From positions 2,852,001-2,916,000 of the forward strand of contig NZ_CP032286.1 in assembly GCF_002165305.2 (NCBI RefSeq): DNA of 64,000 bases, read 5' to 3'. The DNA is from Acinetobacter sp. WCHA55 (GTDB taxonomy: Bacteria; Pseudomonadota; Gammaproteobacteria; Pseudomonadales; Moraxellaceae). A model generated the notes under the pieces. It ran no database searches, was not told the origin of the DNA, and worked only from the letters and a program-made list of their open reading frames with translations. Positions within the stretch are counted from its first letter, which is position 1. The number at the start of each line of letters is the position of its first letter. The position numbers and the translations under genes are program-made. Below, piece after piece: positions 8,851-17,475 of this stretch.

Positions 8851-9615
8851 TCATTTCACAAAGTCTTGGTAATCTAACTCAAACAAATCAAGCATCTTTT
8901 TCTCGTGATCTAGGATTTGTTCTTTTTTCCAAACTTTTTCTTCTTCAAGCGTTTGAATCATCAAATACAATTTAAGGGTATCAATTTTACCCTTCCTTAT
9001 CTCAGGCATAAAATAATCACGTTTAGCACTTGGCAAGCGATTCCCTATGCTTGAATTTTTACTTGAACTAATGAGACACAAGTTCCCAAAGCGATGTAAA
9101 TTTTCATGATCTAATTTATCACGCTCTCCCTCTATCTGTTGTGCATAAAAATGCTCAACCGAACTCCGTTGCGTAAATTTAAAGTTTTTGATTACCTTAT
9201 CATTGCTATTTTCTGCATCACAATAAATCAAGAAATCCAAATAGTTAAAGACAAAATTATTTTCAATATTGCCAAAGCTTAGTTTGGATTGATCAATTTT
9301 AAAATCATCAATTGTCTGATTGCCATAAATCAAATCAAAATAATCAATCTGTTTTTCATTTAGATACCGCTGAAAAATAAATTTTCTCGCTAAATGTTGT
9401 AATGCATTAAAATAGTCAGACACAGATTTATCTTTATTTTGATAAAGCCAATACAGTGCACCATTTAACCAATATTTATAAGACAAGGTGGGCGTGGATA
9501 CATGAAATGCTGTCATCAATAAGAGAACTCTTTGAGCAATATCAGTATTATTTACCTCAAAAGTATTCACATAAGAACCTGTATTTTCATATCGTTTAAG
9601 TTTTTTATGCTCCAA
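8851..9615 (-). CDS. DUF1524 (HNH-like nuclease) half of a DUF262-DUF1524 protein
   Basis: The frame holds 254 residues. From about residue 148 it has the DUF1524 signature: SSVEHFYAQQI (the H of E-H-x2-P), HRFGNLCLISSSKNSSIGN and LPSAKRDYF, as in the C-terminal nuclease domain of GmrSD/SspE-type enzymes. The only start at the 5' limit is a TTG without a ribosome-binding site. The frame overlaps the end of the preceding DUF262 gene (9567-9615) and continues its protein naturally. It is therefore most likely the C-terminal half of one protein, joined by a -1 shift at the A AAA AAC heptamer at 9606-9600, or separated by a one-base deletion. Without the shift it may not be made. Confidence 0.8.
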   Translation of the reverse strand: MEHKKLKRYENTGSYVNTFEVNNTDIAQRVLLLMTAFHVSTPTLSYKYWLNGALYWLYQNKDKSVSDYFNALQHLARKFIFQRYLNEKQIDYFDLIYGNQTIDDFKIDQSKLSFGNIENNFVFNYLDFLIYCDAENSNDKVIKNFKFTQRSSVEHFYAQQIEGERDKLDHENLHRFGNLCLISSSKNSSIGNRLPSAKRDYFMPEIRKGKIDTLKLYLMIQTLEEEKVWKKEQILDHEKKMLDLFELDYQDFVK

Positions 9616-10868
9616 TCATCATGATCCGTAGAATAATCCCGTTTAACAATGTATTGATCAAATATAAATTTGCACTTCAGCAAGGTAAACATAAAACCTT
9701 TTACATTCTCAATAACCCTTTCATGCTCTGGGTTTCCCTGCCCTTTTAAAAGAATATGTTTTTCAAATTGATCAATCAGTTGCTTATCATCCAATGCCAC
9801 TTTTTCATTACGGTTCGTTTGACTTAGCCAAATTTGTAAAACCTGTAATAAGAAATTCGGAAAATTGATAATACTGTTGAATCGTTCAGGCTTTTCTTCT
9901 TTTGTATCTTTATTTTTAATACGCTCAGGCACTTTTTTTAACATTTCAGAAATAGATTGAAAATTGCTTTTCGAATTTGTTTGTTCTTGTGATTCTATAT
10001 TTCTGCTAAAAATTTTAAGTAAACTAGAAGCATTTTCAGGAACAAAATCACCCCAATCCTTTCCAAAAATCACATCACGCTGTGTTGTTGAAAAACCATA
10101 TTGAACGTAACGCTCCATATTGGCAGTCGCGTTCCAAATACTCATAAATAGTGTCATGCTTGATGTTTTATCTGCTTCATCTTTGATTTGATTCAATACG
10201 CTCATCAATTTCGCTTTTAAAATTTCATGCTTTTCTAATTGTTCACCACGGTTATTCATAACCTCAAAATAATGATTGAGATCAGTATCTTTCGGAACTA
10301 AAACTTGTGCGATGACTACATTTTCAAATAAATATTTGCAAAAACCACTCAAACCGCCTTGATTGATCATTTTTTCGATTGCTCGTTGCAGCAACTCAAA
10401 CCCCTGAACTAAATCGGCGTTATATTCGGATGATTTTAAATGTTGTAGATGATCGCCTCTAAGTAAAGCCTGAAAGGTTAAAGAAGACTTTGGACGACTT
10501 TCAAAGTCAAGATTGAATTGATTAAACCAAGACATATCAAGAACAATTTTTTCTTCTTTGGATAATCGTTTCAGGCAAATCGCTAACAAGGTTAAAGTGG
10601 TAAATCGTTGCTGACCATCGATAATTTCATAAGTGCCATCGCTACGCTCAAAAACAACCAACGTTCCAATATAATATTTTTTACTTCCTTGAGTCTGTCC
10701 TTGATTTAACTGATCAGGTTGCTTTTGATAATCTTGAATATCCAAAATTAACTGATCAATTTCTTTCTCACCCCAAGCATAATTACGCTGATACATCGGG
10801 ATAATATAAGTCTGTTTATTCTCGAACAGGGCTTGAACCTTAAGCGCTTGGATTGACTCTGCTTTCAT
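9567..10868 (-). CDS. DUF262 (ParB-like) protein, N-terminal half of a DUF262-DUF1524 enzyme
   Basis: A 433-residue frame with the DUF262 core: IPMYQRNYAWGEKEIDQLILDI near residue 23, YYIGTLVVFE, then IIDGQQRFTTLTLL. DUF262 is a ParB/Srx-fold nucleotide-binding domain found in type IV restriction enzymes (GmrS, SspE). The expected C-terminal DUF1524 nuclease lies in the next frame; the last 15 or so codons here (NLNDMKIQVLM) look like read-through of the wrong frame. It begins 13 bases after the preceding DUF262 gene and belongs to the PP2C-wHTH-DUF262-DUF262 operon. Function is inferred: sensing or cutting modified or invading DNA. Confidence 0.82.
   Translation of the reverse strand: MKAESIQALKVQALFENKQTYIIPMYQRNYAWGEKEIDQLILDIQDYQKQPDQLNQGQTQGSKKYYIGTLVVFERSDGTYEIIDGQQRFTTLTLLAICLKRLSKEEKIVLDMSWFNQFNLDFESRPKSSLTFQALLRGDHLQHLKSSEYNADLVQGFELLQRAIEKMINQGGLSGFCKYLFENVVIAQVLVPKDTDLNHYFEVMNNRGEQLEKHEILKAKLMSVLNQIKDEADKTSSMTLFMSIWNATANMERYVQYGFSTTQRDVIFGKDWGDFVPENASSLLKIFSRNIESQEQTNSKSNFQSISEMLKKVPERIKNKDTKEEKPERFNSIINFPNFLLQVLQIWLSQTNRNEKVALDDKQLIDQFEKHILLKGQGNPEHERVIENVKGFMFTLLKCKFIFDQYIVKRDYSTDHDDWSIKNLNDMKIQVLM
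9600..9606 (-). promoter_or_regulatory. Candidate -1 ribosomal frameshift site A AAA AAC
   Basis: On the minus strand the zero frame reads ATA AAA AAC, which places the canonical slippery heptamer A-AAA-AAC in phase. A -1 slip continues as CTT AAA CGA TAT, directly into the DUF1524 frame. A GGAG stands three bases upstream, closer than in dnaX. I see no strong hairpin just downstream. The alternative is a lost A in the run, by mutation or sequencing error. Confidence 0.5.
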
Positions 10869-10881
10869 TCTGATGTTCCTG

Positions 10882-12291
10882 TTAGAGATAATTTAGTTCT
10901 TTAAATAAAGTGATCAAAGGCTCAACTTTAGTGCCTTCCTGTTTATCGACTATCGGGAGTGACCATCCGATTAGTTCACTTGGTGATTGAGCATATTTCA
11001 GTAAACTGAATATGTTCTTTTCTAAGACATAATTATCTATCGTTGCTAATTGCACCGAATATTGACTAATACGACAGCGATATGCCCAAATAAAAATCTT
11101 TTCAATCGCTTCTGATAACCGATCTGTAGCAAATTTATCGATATAAAAAATCAATGCAGAATCAAACAAGGTTCGCACATAACGATCCCCATCCCTATTT
11201 CTTGCATCATATGAATTCAATATTTTGATAATTCTATTTGCTCGATCCTGTAGTGCCGCACCAAATATATAGACCTTCTCAGACTGTTCTTGATGATCCA
11301 CCACTTTACTAATCTGTTTTTCATAGTGCTCAACCATTTCAAAAAATCGACGACCATTAATGATCATTTGATCAAGCTGAAATGGGAAACTCATTTCTTG
11401 TCGATCTATTTGCCGTTGATATTGTGCGTTATAGTCATCAATAAAATAATGCGCTATGCGTAATGGTTCTAAATATGGATGATGGTCTGATTGCCCAAGA
11501 TGAATACCTTTAAAAACATGCACATGATCTTTATTGAAAAATCTTGCGGACTTTCCTCTTGACCAAAGACGAATACGGAATAGATAGTTCGAAAATAACT
11601 TTGCCAAATGAGCCGAGTCTAAACTTTCCCAATGAGCAACAGTTTGGGCTTTTAAATGTTGCTCCTGTGCAAAAAATTCTCGTAGATGATAAGCTTTTAA
11701 AAGATCATGCGGTTCTAAATCACGGCCACGTGCATTTTGTGAATCAAAAAACTGAAATGCCTCTGAAATATCATCTAAAATAAAAACCGCAACCTGACAA
11801 TTATTGAGTAAAAAATCAATATCTTGTTCCGAAAAGTTTACCGAAACGATCCGTTTAGCGGCATTAAAGTTCTGATAAATATTGTAATGGCTAATATCAC
11901 TATTAAATTCTTGCACATCCATAAAGACATTAATTTGATTCGATATTTCATTCAAAACTGTTTTCAGATCCTCTCGTTCTAAATCTAATTCTTGCTTCTG
12001 AATAACCGCCCAAACAAGGAGTATTAAAGTTAAAGTTCGTTGTTGACCATCCACAATATTTATATTTTTAAGGCTCGTATTATTTTTATCACGGTGTAAT
12101 ACGATAGTACCCAATCGATATGCAGATTTATCTTTATGTTCCTGTATATCATTGACGAGGGCATTTAAATTTTTTTCTGTCCATTTGTAAGGACGCTGAT
12201 AATCAGGAATTCTGAGTTGATCTAAAATTAAGAGTAATTCTTTTACTGACCAAATCCCTGTCTTAAATTGATCAACTTGATGCTGAGCCAT
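10882..12291 (-). CDS. DUF262 domain protein
   Basis: A 469-residue protein with an N-terminal DUF262 domain: SVKELLLILDQLRIPDYQRP followed by YKWTEKNLNALVNDIQEHKD, RLGTIVLHRD and NIVDGQQRTLTLILL (residues about 15-95). SQNARGRDLEPHDLLKAYHL in the middle is also typical of the family. No DUF1524 motif is visible in its C-terminal half, so it is probably the non-nuclease partner of the following DUF262-DUF1524 protein. It starts 42 bases after the wHTH gene and ends 13 bases before the next DUF262 gene, a tight operon. Paired DUF262 proteins recall GmrS/GmrD-like type IV restriction, but this pairing with a phosphatase is unfamiliar to me. Confidence 0.82.
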   Translation of the reverse strand: MAQHQVDQFKTGIWSVKELLLILDQLRIPDYQRPYKWTEKNLNALVNDIQEHKDKSAYRLGTIVLHRDKNNTSLKNINIVDGQQRTLTLILLVWAVIQKQELDLEREDLKTVLNEISNQINVFMDVQEFNSDISHYNIYQNFNAAKRIVSVNFSEQDIDFLLNNCQVAVFILDDISEAFQFFDSQNARGRDLEPHDLLKAYHLREFFAQEQHLKAQTVAHWESLDSAHLAKLFSNYLFRIRLWSRGKSARFFNKDHVHVFKGIHLGQSDHHPYLEPLRIAHYFIDDYNAQYQRQIDRQEMSFPFQLDQMIINGRRFFEMVEHYEKQISKVVDHQEQSEKVYIFGAALQDRANRIIKILNSYDARNRDGDRYVRTLFDSALIFYIDKFATDRLSEAIEKIFIWAYRCRISQYSVQLATIDNYVLEKNIFSLLKYAQSPSELIGWSLPIVDKQEGTKVEPLITLFKELNYL

Positions 12292-12333
12292 AAAAAATTA
12301 TCCTAAAAATAAAATTTTTAATTGTTAAAGTTG

Positions 12334-12546
12334 TTATTTCATACCTTGATGCAATTTATAGCCATACCCATAATCTAGAACAAAAGTTTTTGTAGATTCA
12401 CAAACACTTACTTCAATTAACTGATTAAGTAGTTGTTCTGCATGAGAATACCCAATTAAAAAATGGCGTTGTAAACTCGATACAGAAACAACACCCACTT
12501 CCTTTGTGAATAATTTGGCACGTTCAAAAAGATCATCTGATTGCAT
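12334..12546 (-). CDS. Small winged-helix protein resembling the FtsK gamma domain
   Basis: A 70-residue protein. VSVSSLQRHFLIGYSHAEQL with the following LNQLIE closely follows the DNA-recognition helix pattern of the FtsK gamma domain (S-x-S-x-L-Q-R-x-F-x-I-G-Y-x-x-A). It lacks any motor domain, so it is a free-standing DNA-binding module. It lies between the PP2C and DUF262 genes with gaps of 21 and 42 bases, so it is co-transcribed. It may guide the DUF262 proteins to a DNA motif or regulate the operon; both are guesses. Confidence 0.72.
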   Translation of the reverse strand: MQSDDLFERAKLFTKEVGVVSVSSLQRHFLIGYSHAEQLLNQLIEVSVCESTKTFVLDYGYGYKLHQGMK

Positions 12547-12567
12547 AATTTCCCCATTCTCAATGAA

Positions 12568-13329
12568 TTAAATTTTTGCTCGTACTAAGACCATGCTGAC
12601 ATTGTCATACGCCTGCTTTGAATCTAATGATGCTTTCATATTGAGCAACCACACTCGAAGCTCCATATTTACTTTTAAAGCAGGCCATTCCCTACACTCC
12701 ATCACATCATGTACACCATCCGTACAGACCAACAAGACATCATTTTCAGTTAAGTATTCTGCTGTTGTTGTAAAATCCATCACTTCATGCAAGGGATCAG
12801 CACAAAAGTATTGTAATAATGCATCATAAATACTGGCATAGTTTTCTCCAGCTTTTACTTCGCCGCTTTCTCTTAACTGCTCAAGATAATTGTGATCTCT
12901 CGTCAAGCAGTGCCACTCTTGATCATGCTGACTAAACAAATAAGCTCGGCTATCACCAATATGTTGAATTGTCACAAAACCTTGTTCGCCATTATTTTGA
13001 ATGAGTGCAAGTGTTGAACTGGCTCCAAAACTATTTTTTTGATGTGCTAATTGATCAACAAGATACTGCTGAATGGTAAATGCTTGACAAGTTTCTATCT
13101 TTTTATTTTGCGTTAAAGCATTTAAAACTGTATAGGCTGCTTGCTCAGCTACTGGACTATTGCTAATCCCATCCGCTACAGCAACACACCACTTTTCTTT
13201 TTCAGAATGGCTATATAGTTTAGTGATGAGTCCATCATGTTGAATAACTTTATTTTCAATCAAAATAGCATCTTGTTGATACTTTGACCTTGCCTTCCAT
13301 GTCAGAGCTTGCATTTCAAAAGTACTCAT
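12568..13329 (-). CDS. PP2C-family serine/threonine phosphatase
   Basis: Metal-dependent protein phosphatase with the ordered PP2C motifs: QQDA near the N-terminus, CVAVADGISNSP (metal Asp-Gly), GASSTLALI, IQHIGDSRAYLF, LTRDHNYLEQL, LVCTDGVHDVM and DNVSMVLV at the end. All metal-binding Asp residues appear present. The ATG at 13329 (MSTFEMQALTW) is preferred over a TTG at 13389 that has no ribosome-binding site. It is the first gene of the operon with wHTH and DUF262 genes. No kinase gene is nearby, so its substrate is unknown. It may switch the DUF262 effector by dephosphorylation (inference). Confidence 0.88.
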   Translation of the reverse strand: MSTFEMQALTWKARSKYQQDAILIENKVIQHDGLITKLYSHSEKEKWCVAVADGISNSPVAEQAAYTVLNALTQNKKIETCQAFTIQQYLVDQLAHQKNSFGASSTLALIQNNGEQGFVTIQHIGDSRAYLFSQHDQEWHCLTRDHNYLEQLRESGEVKAGENYASIYDALLQYFCADPLHEVMDFTTTAEYLTENDVLLVCTDGVHDVMECREWPALKVNMELRVWLLNMKASLDSKQAYDNVSMVLVRAKI

Positions 13330-13389
13330 CACATCGATCTCACACTTGGTAGTAATTTTCTTTTTACCAAAACTCGATAACACAATCAA

Positions 13390-14017
13390 GAAAAATCCAA
13401 TCTAAGCAATTGATTAATAATAAATTATTTAATTTAAAAACTTACTTTACGCTTTTTAATTCTCATTCATGTCTAACTATTTAAGCAAAGGTGTAACAAA
13501 ATATTTTTTTAATTAAATCATGGTTTAAGACGATACTTTTGCTTCGGACTTTTCGGCTTATCTGGAATGGTACGTTCAATCAAACCTGTTTCAGCAGGAG
13601 AGGATGTACGTCAGCTTGAGTGGTAGCATGATCGCCACCTTGAGCTGTTTCATTTGAACTAAGGATTGCATCTCAAATCATCTGCAAAATAAATTCTATA
13701 AATGGTGCTAAGTGTTTCAACAAACTTACTTATTCCCACGTTCAATTGCGATACGTTCAACACAACTAATACTGTCAATAATCAGTTTCTGAGAATCGAT
13801 CTAGATTTGATAAATTGCTTTACGGTTAATTTTTTCCATAAGTCCTGAAATTCTTTACGCTCAAGGTTTTTGGAATTGATATGGTTAGTCAAATGCTTAT
13901 GCTCATCTTCAGTCAACCAAATACCATAACCACACCATATTCTAAACAAGCTTAACACAGTCTTGTTAGTCACACTGAGTACACAAATGCTTAACTAAAT
14001 CAAAACTTTCTTCCATT
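13390..14017. other. Gene-poor stretch with remnants between the PP2C operon and the nuclease gene
   Basis: No convincing intact gene. On the minus strand an open end at about 13517-13600 reads IERTIPDKPKSPKQKYRLKP and a stop, evidently a truncated C-terminus. A 63-codon frame at 13782-13973 (MTNKTVLSLFRIWCGYGIWL then EDEHKHLTNHINSK) has no clear ribosome-binding site and may be another fragment. The stretch looks like a scar between two separately acquired modules. It should also contain the promoter of the PP2C operon. Confidence 0.45.
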
Positions 14018-15172
14018 TTAGCCCATTGTCGAGGGGGCACTAATTACAACACAGCCATTAATTCCTTTAATCTTTAAAATACCTTCCTTGAATTTAGAAT
14101 GCTCTTGCGTTGCACGCGTTCTATCCCATAAAAAACAGATAATGCGTGCATCGTTATATTTTGTATCGACATGGTAAAGTGATGCATCTTCAGCAATCTC
14201 TCCTATAAGCATTTGAAAGGACTTTTTGATGTCTTTACGGAACTTTACCTCAATAATCGTATGTAAGGCAGGTAAATAAAGATCAATACGTGGATTCTTT
14301 TGCCCTACAGGTTGAAGGGTTACTTCGTCTGCGATGTCATTAAATATCGGCGCGAGCAAAACATAGAGTAGGTTTTGAACCTGATACTCATTTTCTACCA
14401 ACCACTTGACTGGCTCAGCACCTTTGGTACGACCTGTTTCCTCCCATGTCCAGCGCTTGAGACCAACTGGAATATTTTCAAGAAACTTAACTAGATCATC
14501 AAAGCTCCATCCATTGGGCGCTACTATAGCTACATCCTGATTGATTTGGTCAAAAACATAAATGATCAAGCTCAGAAGTGCAGTTGAAGTCTCTCCTTTT
14601 GCTAGCGCGCGAAATTCATTCTGGAAACGGCTAATAAGGGAAAGACGGCTTTGGTGATCTTCGATACGTAATATCTTCAGGTAATGAAGAAACAGTGGCA
14701 CACATGCACTGGAAAATGAAGCATATTTATCATGACGGACGAACAACGCAATATCTTTTTCAAAGTGATTAAAATGATTACCTTCTATTTGCTGCTCTAA
14801 AAATCCTGAAATCCAGTTGCTGAACTCATTATCGATATTCGCATCGCAATTTTTTTCAACTAGCCATTTTATAGCCAAAACTCCAAAAATATCTGATACC
14901 CAAGGACGGGGAGTAGAGTCAATCTTAGGAGCCTGTCCAAGTAACCGTGAGATATCTTTACTTGATATTATTTCAGATTTGATTTGAAGCCCAGAGATCG
15001 CACAACGCTGATATAAAGGTAAAGAAGTGAAATCAAAAATTGGAAGGTTTTCTAATAATTTCAGAAAATATAAGAAGCTAGATTTAAACGGATCTGCGAG
15101 TGCATCCTTACACGCTTTTAGATACAGATACTCTCGCAATTGATAAACATTATCTATTTCTACAGAAACCAT
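14018..15172 (-). CDS. PD-(D/E)XK nuclease effector paired with Argonaute (AgaN/BPAN-like)
   Basis: A 384-residue protein. The C-terminal domain (about 255-375) carries a PD-(D/E)XK nuclease core: ENEYQVQNLLYVLL, then PRIDLYLP with the acidic residue near 297, then HTIIEVKFRK with E308 and K310. The N-terminal 250 residues are helical and unrecognised and may bind Argonaute or DNA. The start codon lies inside the last codons of the Argonaute gene (13-base overlap), so the two are translated together. This matches published inactive long-B Argonaute systems with a nuclease partner, in which guide-directed target recognition unleashes DNA degradation and abortive infection. The activity here is inferred. 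Confidence 0.85.
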   Translation of the reverse strand: MVSVEIDNVYQLREYLYLKACKDALADPFKSSFLYFLKLLENLPIFDFTSLPLYQRCAISGLQIKSEIISSKDISRLLGQAPKIDSTPRPWVSDIFGVLAIKWLVEKNCDANIDNEFSNWISGFLEQQIEGNHFNHFEKDIALFVRHDKYASFSSACVPLFLHYLKILRIEDHQSRLSLISRFQNEFRALAKGETSTALLSLIIYVFDQINQDVAIVAPNGWSFDDLVKFLENIPVGLKRWTWEETGRTKGAEPVKWLVENEYQVQNLLYVLLAPIFNDIADEVTLQPVGQKNPRIDLYLPALHTIIEVKFRKDIKKSFQMLIGEIAEDASLYHVDTKYNDARIICFLWDRTRATQEHSKFKEGILKIKGINGCVVISAPSTMG

Positions 15173-17352
15173 TGCGACTGCCCTATTTTTCCAATCATGA
15201 CTGAGTCACTCCAATCAGGAAGCTGATTAAGCCATCCTAAATTTCGAGCGATTATGTCTGAATAGCTAATTGTCACTGGCAAGGGATTTGGAAAATAACT
15301 CCGCCATGAATGAGATGCAAAAGAGTGAACTTGTGCACTTAAATACCTGATATCTTTGAAGGTCGAATCTTTATGTATACTAAGAATCACACCTCTTGGG
15401 TGCCCATCTGTATCTTGTCGCAACTCTCGTTGACCAATCAAATAAATAAGCATTTCATGTTTGGAAAGTTGAAATATTTTTCCACGTGGTGGAGCTAATC
15501 GTCCTTTCTGAGCATCAGCAGTAGCAGAATCAAACATATGAAGCCCATGGTCTTCAGAAATTTTAAGGAACGTATACTCAATCTGATAATCATGATATTT
15601 ATCAATAACAGCACGAACAGCTTCAATCTCTTCTTTGTTGAATTTCTTCACTTGAGTATGGAAAATCAAGCGAATCGTATCACCTTTCTGCCAATTCATG
15701 CGCATTTGGATTTTTTCAATAGTTTCATCAAGAACCGACGTTAAAGCTTCACAATAGGCTTTTGGAACAACAGCTTTTGATGTGTTCGAAACGATGTAAC
15801 TACCATCTCCAGAAAAAACAGTAGTAATCCCCATAACTCTCTGTCCATTAATACCACGCTCCTGTCCAATATTTGCACTACCTATGCCAATTACTAACTC
15901 ATGGGAAAGTGTTGGAGAGGACTTCAGTAGCCATGGAACACCACCCATTTTTGCATAACAGGCTAAAGCCATATTGTTAAGCGAAAAACTGAGGTTGTAA
16001 TCCGACTGTGATAAAAGCTCTATTGTGAAGTCTTGTACTGGTACTTGATGCATGAAAAAAAGACTTTTGCCTAAATAGTATGGATTTTCTTCAACTTTTA
16101 GTTTCTTAAAAGACTGTCGTACCTGTACGATAGCAAGATCCCAACGACTACCATCCTCTGCTTTCTTCTTAATAGCAGCTTCGATTGCTCTTTTAAACCC
16201 ACCAAGATTGTCCGAAGCTGTTGTAAATACTTCAACACGGCTAGTACCAAGCGTAAATTTCCCCTCAAGCCCATTTTTGAAGTATTTACTGTTTGGAATA
16301 CCTTTCAAGAACTTACGAACAAACTGTTCCACACGCCCTTTATCATGTTCTGAACAGATTACACAAATTGAAGGATCATGCCTATCAAAAGTACGCTTCG
16401 TATATGGACCATGCTGTGTTAATCCTTTTTCGACCCAATCAGCTTGACTACTATCGTTAAAAACAAATACAGGCTTTTGCATTTGTCCACAATCTTTCTG
16501 AATATCAGGTGGATCTTCAATTTCTAAATTTACTTCATTAATCAATTGGATAATATTTGACTGAATATATTCCTTAAGCCTATTAATGTGATTTTTCTTA
16601 TTATCACCGCCATTAAAAAGAGAAATGGATCGTCTAATATTCTCTACAACGGCATCTTTTTTTGCTCCATGCGTGTGAAAAATGAAATCGTCAAAGTTCG
16701 TTCGATTAGCCTCTAGGAAAATATCACTTGCATTGATTTGTACAATCTGTCCATCGGGTCGAGTTACAGAAATTATCTGTCCAGTTACACCACTAATAGT
16801 TCCTAAAAATTTCTTGTATCCATCTTGCTGTTCAGAAACGGCATACCGTCCAATCAAATCGAACGCACTATTTAAAAAATACAAACAGTTTTTCTCAATA
16901 ACTGTACGAGTTGTGCAATCAATAACAAGGCATGGTTGACCTCTAATAATACGTGTATCGATAGAGTATTTAGTGAAAATTTTAAATGGATAAGTTTCAC
17001 CCAAAATTGGAGCCAAAAGGTTATCTTTCTGCTTAATACTTGTCAATTCGATCGGATTAAATCCAGAAGGATTACGCCCTAATCCAGTGAGATGTCTAAT
17101 CAACCCCACTTTAACTAACGAACAGAAAATACCTAAATTATCTTCTAACCTTATCGTCTTTCGAGCACCGATATTAGGAAACGTGCCATCTATTGAAAAA
17201 ATAAGGATGTTATTACCTTGACGTTGGAATGAATGAGTTTTCCTGTGGCTGATACGATACTCATCCAATATTTCCTTACTATAAGGTGTTTCGCAAACTG
17301 TAACTTCTAATTCAGGGACTTTCAACGGAAATGCATTTAAGACAATTGACAA
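15160..17352 (-). CDS. Prokaryotic Argonaute, long-B type with inactive PIWI domain
   Basis: A 730-residue protein with long-Argonaute architecture. The MID domain has a nucleotide-binding pocket pattern PYYLGKSLFFMHQVPVQDFT (about 424-443), then ACYAKMGGVPWLL (463-475), which is nearly diagnostic of Argonautes. In PIWI, the strand that normally reads I-G-I-D is LVIGIGSANI (486-495), so the first catalytic Asp is replaced, and the usual H-R-D-G is FHTQVKKF (564-571), so a second is lost. Guide binding is probably retained and slicing lost. It overlaps the start of a PD-(D/E)XK nuclease gene, its likely effector. The Gabija genes lie 120 bases upstream on the same strand. Confidence 0.9.
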   Translation of the reverse strand: MSIVLNAFPLKVPELEVTVCETPYSKEILDEYRISHRKTHSFQRQGNNILIFSIDGTFPNIGARKTIRLEDNLGIFCSLVKVGLIRHLTGLGRNPSGFNPIELTSIKQKDNLLAPILGETYPFKIFTKYSIDTRIIRGQPCLVIDCTTRTVIEKNCLYFLNSAFDLIGRYAVSEQQDGYKKFLGTISGVTGQIISVTRPDGQIVQINASDIFLEANRTNFDDFIFHTHGAKKDAVVENIRRSISLFNGGDNKKNHINRLKEYIQSNIIQLINEVNLEIEDPPDIQKDCGQMQKPVFVFNDSSQADWVEKGLTQHGPYTKRTFDRHDPSICVICSEHDKGRVEQFVRKFLKGIPNSKYFKNGLEGKFTLGTSRVEVFTTASDNLGGFKRAIEAAIKKKAEDGSRWDLAIVQVRQSFKKLKVEENPYYLGKSLFFMHQVPVQDFTIELLSQSDYNLSFSLNNMALACYAKMGGVPWLLKSSPTLSHELVIGIGSANIGQERGINGQRVMGITTVFSGDGSYIVSNTSKAVVPKAYCEALTSVLDETIEKIQMRMNWQKGDTIRLIFHTQVKKFNKEEIEAVRAVIDKYHDYQIEYTFLKISEDHGLHMFDSATADAQKGRLAPPRGKIFQLSKHEMLIYLIGQRELRQDTDGHPRGVILSIHKDSTFKDIRYLSAQVHSFASHSWRSYFPNPLPVTISYSDIIARNLGWLNQLPDWSDSVMIGKIGQSQWFL

Positions 17353-17475
17353 TATTCACTCCTTTTAAGGTAATAGTCCCTTAAAAATAAAAGTTAAAAA
17401 ATAAATAGCCATTAGAGTTGACTTTCCTTTGTTTACTTCATGCAATTTTTCACGATTATAATTTGCCTTATACTA

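Noticed and set aside
15160-17352. PIWI-RE family or active slicing Argonaute
   Set aside because: The length and MID motifs fit long Argonautes, no DinG-like helicase is adjacent as in PIWI-RE systems, and two catalytic positions of the PIWI tetrad are replaced.
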